From: an uncultured Lentisphaeria bacterium
Lineage (GTDB): Bacteria > Verrucomicrobiota > Lentisphaeria > Victivallales > UBA1829
Assembly (NCBI GenBank): GCA_949282305.1
Contig: CASDPB010000008.1
Coordinates: 1-52,186, forward strand
Direction: 5' to 3'
DNA length: 52,186 bases
In this document: in pieces, positions 49,408 to 52,186 of the stretch
How positions within the stretch are numbered: the stretch's first letter is position 1
How the letters are laid out: every line of letters begins with the position of its first letter
The notes under the pieces: model-generated
What the model saw: only the letters and a program-made list of their open reading frames with translations
What the model was told of the DNA's origin: nothing
The model's database searches: none
Position numbers and translations under genes: made by a program

Positions 49408-50436
49408 TCAATAAACCGGATTCGGAGGCGGTGCGTAACCTCCGTCCATGTTCATGTTCATATTCTGCATGTCATTCTGCTGCATGTATTCGTCGGGATT
49501 CCTTCTCCCGTTCTTTTGTTCCTCTTCCGCTTTCAGTCTTGCTTCTTCCGCTTTGCGTGCCGCCTCGGCTTTCGCCTTGGCAATCGCGTCCTCCGTCATT
49601 TTGTGGGCGGTGTTCCATTTGCGGTCGGCATAGATGTACCCCAGTTTTTCATTGGCGGTGCGCTGTTCTTTCTGTGCCTTGCGGAACAGATCGTTGGAGA
49701 AGGCATATTTCTTGTTGATGTAATCCGTGACCTTCTTGTCGATAAATTCTTCTCTTGCCTTCTGATTGTAGGCTTTATCGAATTTGATCCGTGACTCCGG
49801 GAGCAGGTCGAACATTGCAATATGCCGTTCATTCACCTGAATGCTGCCGCCGCCGTAACCGTAGAACGTGCCGCTTATCGAATAGGCGTTTCTGCCGCGC
49901 TGATAAAAGACTTTGACCTGATCCTGCGGTTTGTACATCGTGAATTTCTTTTCCGCTTCCTTTTCCGCTTCCTTACGGATCTGTTCGGAATCAAAAGGAA
50001 ATTTTTTATTGACCACGGGTGCAATCTCTTTCTGGAAATCTTCAAATTTTCTGAGATCCGCAGGTTTTTCAGGCGTCAGAACCATGAGCTGACCGATCTG
50101 CTCATAGATGGTGTCCAGAACGGCTTCATCGTCGAGTTTTTCGTTACGGTCAAGAAATCCTTTCACGACATCGTTGATTTGTTTGAGCCGCTTATTGGAC
50201 AGGGGATAGGCGCTGGAGGACACTTTGTCCTTGAAAACGACAACACGCGGCCTGGTCTCTTTTTTTCTGTTGGAATTCCGGTTGTAATCCCTTCTGGAGT
50301 TCTTCTTGTAATTCCGATTGTAGTTCCGGTTGTAGTTCGGATTCAGCATCGGATCCATGGTGGGAGGGGGCGTTGCCTGGGCGCAGAGAACTGCCGCGAA
50401 CGAAAATATAGAGCAGATAGTCAACACTTTCCGCAT
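49408..50436 (-). CDS. Secreted low-complexity protein of unknown function
   Basis: A 342-residue exported protein with a clear signal peptide (KVLTICSIFSFAAVLCAQA). The mature N-terminus has a tandem Asn-Tyr-Asn-Arg stretch (about residues 34-58) encoded by repeated codons. A middle domain of about 200 residues is mixed alpha/beta (VKVFYQRGRNAYSISGTFYG, then YGGGSIQVNERHIAMFDLLP). A charged Ala-Lys-Glu helix follows (AKAEAARKAEEARLKAEEEQ), and the tail is rich in Met, Asn and Pro. I know no family. AAGGAA lies 9 bases before the ATG, and a strong terminator follows. It may be an envelope or surface protein special to this lineage. Confidence 0.75.
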   Translation of the reverse strand: MRKVLTICSIFSFAAVLCAQATPPPTMDPMLNPNYNRNYNRNYKKNSRRDYNRNSNRKKETRPRVVVFKDKVSSSAYPLSNKRLKQINDVVKGFLDRNEKLDDEAVLDTIYEQIGQLMVLTPEKPADLRKFEDFQKEIAPVVNKKFPFDSEQIRKEAEKEAEKKFTMYKPQDQVKVFYQRGRNAYSISGTFYGYGGGSIQVNERHIAMFDLLPESRIKFDKAYNQKAREEFIDKKVTDYINKKYAFSNDLFRKAQKEQRTANEKLGYIYADRKWNTAHKMTEDAIAKAKAEAARKAEEARLKAEEEQKNGRRNPDEYMQQNDMQNMNMNMDGGYAPPPNPVY

Positions 50437-50587
50437 ATTGGTTTTTCCTTATCTTAATGATTTTTCTACTATTTTTCCAGAAAGCGTTTTGGAAAAACAT
50501 ACAACCTAATCTATATTGTGAAGTTTATTTTGTCAAACCCGTCAAAGAGAAAATTTATATAGAAAAAGACATTCTTTCAGGAAAACT

Positions 50588-51559
50588 ATGGATACAAACG
50601 CTTCTCAATCCCGGAAAAACTTTGTTTTTGAACTGCTGAAACCGGAAATGCTTGCGCTGCTGGAGATATTGAAAGCGAGAAACTGGACCGTCGTCGAAGC
50701 CCCTTACATGATTTTCAAGGCGTCGTCCGAAAAAGTTTCCGTTGCCGCGTATCAGAGCGGAAAGCTCGTAGTGCAGGGGGCGAATGCGCAGGAATTCATC
50801 GAATTCATCCTCGAACCTGAAATCCTGAAGGAAAAGGCGTTCGAGTCCGTTTCCGGGCGGGAATCCTGCCCCGCCGTGCCGTTTTACCCTCATGCGGGAA
50901 TGGATGAAAGCGGAAAGGGAGACTTTTTCGGACCGCTTGTGATCGCCGCCGTTTTTGTCGGGGACGAGGAGACCGCACGTAAACTTGCCGAAGTCGGCGT
51001 CAAGGATTCCAAGATGATTAAGAGCGACCCGATGATTACACGGATCGCCGGAGAAATACGGCGTCTGGTGGACGGCAAATTTGCCGTGGTCGCGATCGGT
51101 CCGGAAGCGTATAACAATTTTTACGAAAAAATACGGAGCCTGAATCGTCTGCTTGCATGGGGGCATGCCCGCGCTCTGGAAAATCTGCTGCAGAAGGCAC
51201 CGGAGTGTGATGCCGCGCTTGCGGATAAATTCGGAGATGAAAGCCTGATCCGGAATGCTCTTTTGAAAGAAGGCAGAAGGATTCGGCTTGACCAGCGGAC
51301 CAAGGCGGAAAGTGATATTGCGGTCGCCGCGGCTTCCATTCTGGCGCGTGCGGAATTTGTCCGCCGCATGACGGAGCTCGGAGAAAAGAACGGGGTTGTT
51401 CTTCCGAAAGGTGCCGGAGAGCAGGTTGACAAAATTGCCGGACAGCTCGCGATTGCCGGCGGAGAGACTTTGCTGCGTCAGGTTGCCAAGATGCACTTCC
51501 GCAATTCCTGCAAAGCGCTCGGACTTCCCGTGCCGGAAAAAACACCGTGGAGGAAGTGA
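50588..51559 (+). CDS. rnhC: Ribonuclease HIII
   Basis: Cleaves the RNA strand of RNA-DNA hybrids. The N-terminal about 90 residues form the TBP-like substrate-binding domain found in HIII (KASSEKVSVAAYQSGKLVVQG). The catalytic RNase H2/H3 domain starts GMDESGKGDFFGPLVIAAVF, with the D-E-S-G-K-G acidic pair. VKDSKMI, LNRLLAWGHARALENLL and AESDIAVAAASILARAEFVR carry the other conserved acidic residues. Length 323 is normal. AGGA precedes the ATG. The 151-base gap to the divergent secreted-protein gene contains AT-rich sequence, with TTGTCA at 50530 as a possible -35. The gene ends just before the 8-base repeat array. Confidence 0.94.
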   Translation: MDTNASQSRKNFVFELLKPEMLALLEILKARNWTVVEAPYMIFKASSEKVSVAAYQSGKLVVQGANAQEFIEFILEPEILKEKAFESVSGRESCPAVPFYPHAGMDESGKGDFFGPLVIAAVFVGDEETARKLAEVGVKDSKMIKSDPMITRIAGEIRRLVDGKFAVVAIGPEAYNNFYEKIRSLNRLLAWGHARALENLLQKAPECDAALADKFGDESLIRNALLKEGRRIRLDQRTKAESDIAVAAASILARAEFVRRMTELGEKNGVVLPKGAGEQVDKIAGQLAIAGGETLLRQVAKMHFRNSCKALGLPVPEKTPWRK

Positions 51560-51571
51560 TTATGAAAAAGA

Positions 51572-51779
51572 TTGCGAGATAGCGAGGTTGCGAGGTTGCG
51601 AGATGGCGAGATAGCGAGATGGCGAGGTTGCGAGGTTGCGAGGTTGCAAGGTTGCAAGGTTGCAAGGTTGCAAGGTTGCAAGGTTGCAAGGTTGCGAGGT
51701 TGCGAGGTTGCAAGGTTGCAAGGTTGCAAGGTTGCAAGGTTGCAAGGTTGCAAGGTTGCGAGGTTGCGAGATGGCGAAG
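51572..51779. repeat. Tandem 8-bp repeat array, 26 units
   Basis: Units of the form T-T-G-C-(A/G)-A-G-G run without interruption for 208 bases (exactly 26 x 8). The outer units vary (TAGCGAGA, TGGCGAGA, TTGCGAGG), and the middle holds two homogeneous blocks of TTGCAAGG. Because 8 is not a multiple of 3, every frame shows a 24-base, 8-residue period, which creates spurious repeat proteins on both strands. The array follows the rnhC stop by 12 bases. Confidence 0.95.
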
Positions 51780-51858
51780 TAAAAGGAGAAAGGAGAAGCG
51801 GGGCAAAGGTACAGCCCTTTCCACCACTAATCACTGAACACGAACCACTAGTCACTAG

Positions 51859-52035
51859 ATCGTGTCGTCAATAGTTAAAAGACCCAAGCTGCAATACACC
51901 TGATTTGTACTGCAGCAAGAAACGAAGCGGTGTTTTTTGCATATCGGGTTGCGACTCCGCGCCAACGTTTTAATATCATGAATGTATTCTCGACAAAATG
52001 CCGTAACTTGTACAAACTGTAGAAGTTACGACATC
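51859..52035 (-). mobile_element. Remnant (3' end) of an IS5-family insertion sequence
   Basis: On the minus strand the frame ending at TAA 51875-51877 reads LYKLRHFVENTFMILKRW, then RGVATRYAKNTASFLAAVQ and IRCIAAWVF, a clear IS5-type transposase C-terminus (about 50 residues). It is cut off upstream by an in-frame TGA near 52035. The outer end just past the stop, GATCGTGTCGTCAATAG (from about 51858), is probably the terminal inverted repeat. It abuts a CTAG (51855-51858), the target favoured by some IS5-family groups. Only this fragment remains, so it is inactive here. Confidence 0.8.
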
Positions 52036-52048
52036 ATCTGACGATTTG

Positions 52049-52186
52049 TCATATTTCCTTTTGGTTTGGAATGTTGTTACTATCCTGCAACATTTTCTCT
52101 TTTGCAAGTGGCAGGGAATCCAGGAAGGTCTGCAACGGCGTTTTCCCAAAGCAATACATCCCGCTGTGTGGACGTGATTCATTGTA
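52049..52186 (-). CDS. C-terminal part of an integrase-core (IS481-like) transposase, runs off the edge
   Basis: The minus-strand frame from the window edge to TGA 52051-52049 encodes 45 residues starting YNESRPHSGMYCFGKTPLQT. This is the C-terminal rve-type end (Y-N-x-x-R-P-H-x-G, G-K-T-P-x-x-T-F) of IS481-like transposases, followed by a short tail ending NQKEI. The start lies outside the window. It directly adjoins the IS5-type remnant, so one element probably inserted into or next to the other. Confidence 0.75.
   Translation of the reverse strand, partial: YNESRPHSGMYCFGKTPLQTFLDSLPLAKEKMLQDSNNIPNQKEI

Noticed and set aside
51478-51874. Repeat proteins (LATLQPCN-type and VARLQGCK-type) on both strands
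   Set aside because: Pure translation of the 8-base tandem repeat in several frames; no ribosome sites and no independent coding signal.
1-52186. tRNA, rRNA or CRISPR arrays
   Set aside because: No T-arm GGTTCGAATCC-like motif with cloverleaf, no rRNA core and no spaced repeats were found; the only regular array is the 8-base repeat, which has no spacers.

Overview
The window reads as chromosome of a Gram-negative PVC-type bacterium, most likely a Lentisphaerota/Victivallales relative, though no rRNA or tRNA is present to prove it. The clues are two single-gene prepilin-like proteins with the phylum-typical FTLIELL...AAMLLPAL start, each next to a secreted carbohydrate-active-type protein. 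Others are a McsA-McsB protein-arginine kinase pair, a TolC-type lipoprotein, RNase HIII and [FeFe]-hydrogenase maturation. Phylum assignment is inference.

Layout. 1-2.3 kb: argJ-argB (arginine synthesis). 2.4-6.4 kb, minus strand: fau-rny-HD protein-oppF, with a possible structured RNA upstream. 7.1-10.3 kb: an amber-interrupted membrane gene, then mnmG-oppC on the minus strand. 10.6-12.1 kb: TolC-like lipoprotein. 12.2-20.6 kb: one long plus-strand run, gltX-def-DUF1189-CDC123-like ATP-grasp-mcsA-mcsB-histidine kinase-TIM-barrel isomerase, closed by a strong terminator. 20.7-28.7 kb: sugar-use locus with a FucP-like permease and AraC regulator facing a pseudopilin, a 1030-residue DUF4091 protein and two oxidoreductase-type genes. 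28.8-30.9 kb, minus strand: pteridine-reductase-like SDR, purU, and a DUF1232 gene split by a -1 frameshift at an A AAA AAG site. 31.2-34.8 kb: hydF overlapping a divergent hypF. 35-38.3 kb: small secreted protein, DUF2062 protein, CPA2 antiporter fused to PTS EIIA. 38.6-42.4 kb: LacI regulator-pseudopilin-beta-helix protein operon. 42.6-43.9 kb: DUF2293 protein and YfcE-type phosphodiesterase. 44-49.3 kb: CstA-like and NSS-type transporters divergent from adenine deaminase-hpt, both promoters embedded in one 13-bp inverted repeat. 49.4-51.6 kb: a lineage-specific secreted protein and rnhC. 51.6-52.2 kb: 26 copies of an 8-bp repeat, then remnants of two insertion sequences running off the right edge.

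Themes. Translation and protein quality control (gltX, def, mcsAB, mnmG, rny) sit with a bacterial homologue of the eukaryotic eIF2-assembly factor CDC123. Folate one-carbon genes occur twice (fau; purU with a pteridine-reductase-like SDR). Two regulator-pseudopilin-secreted-protein modules suggest substrate-specific surface glycan systems. Purine salvage genes share a symmetrical divergent control region with a sodium symporter.
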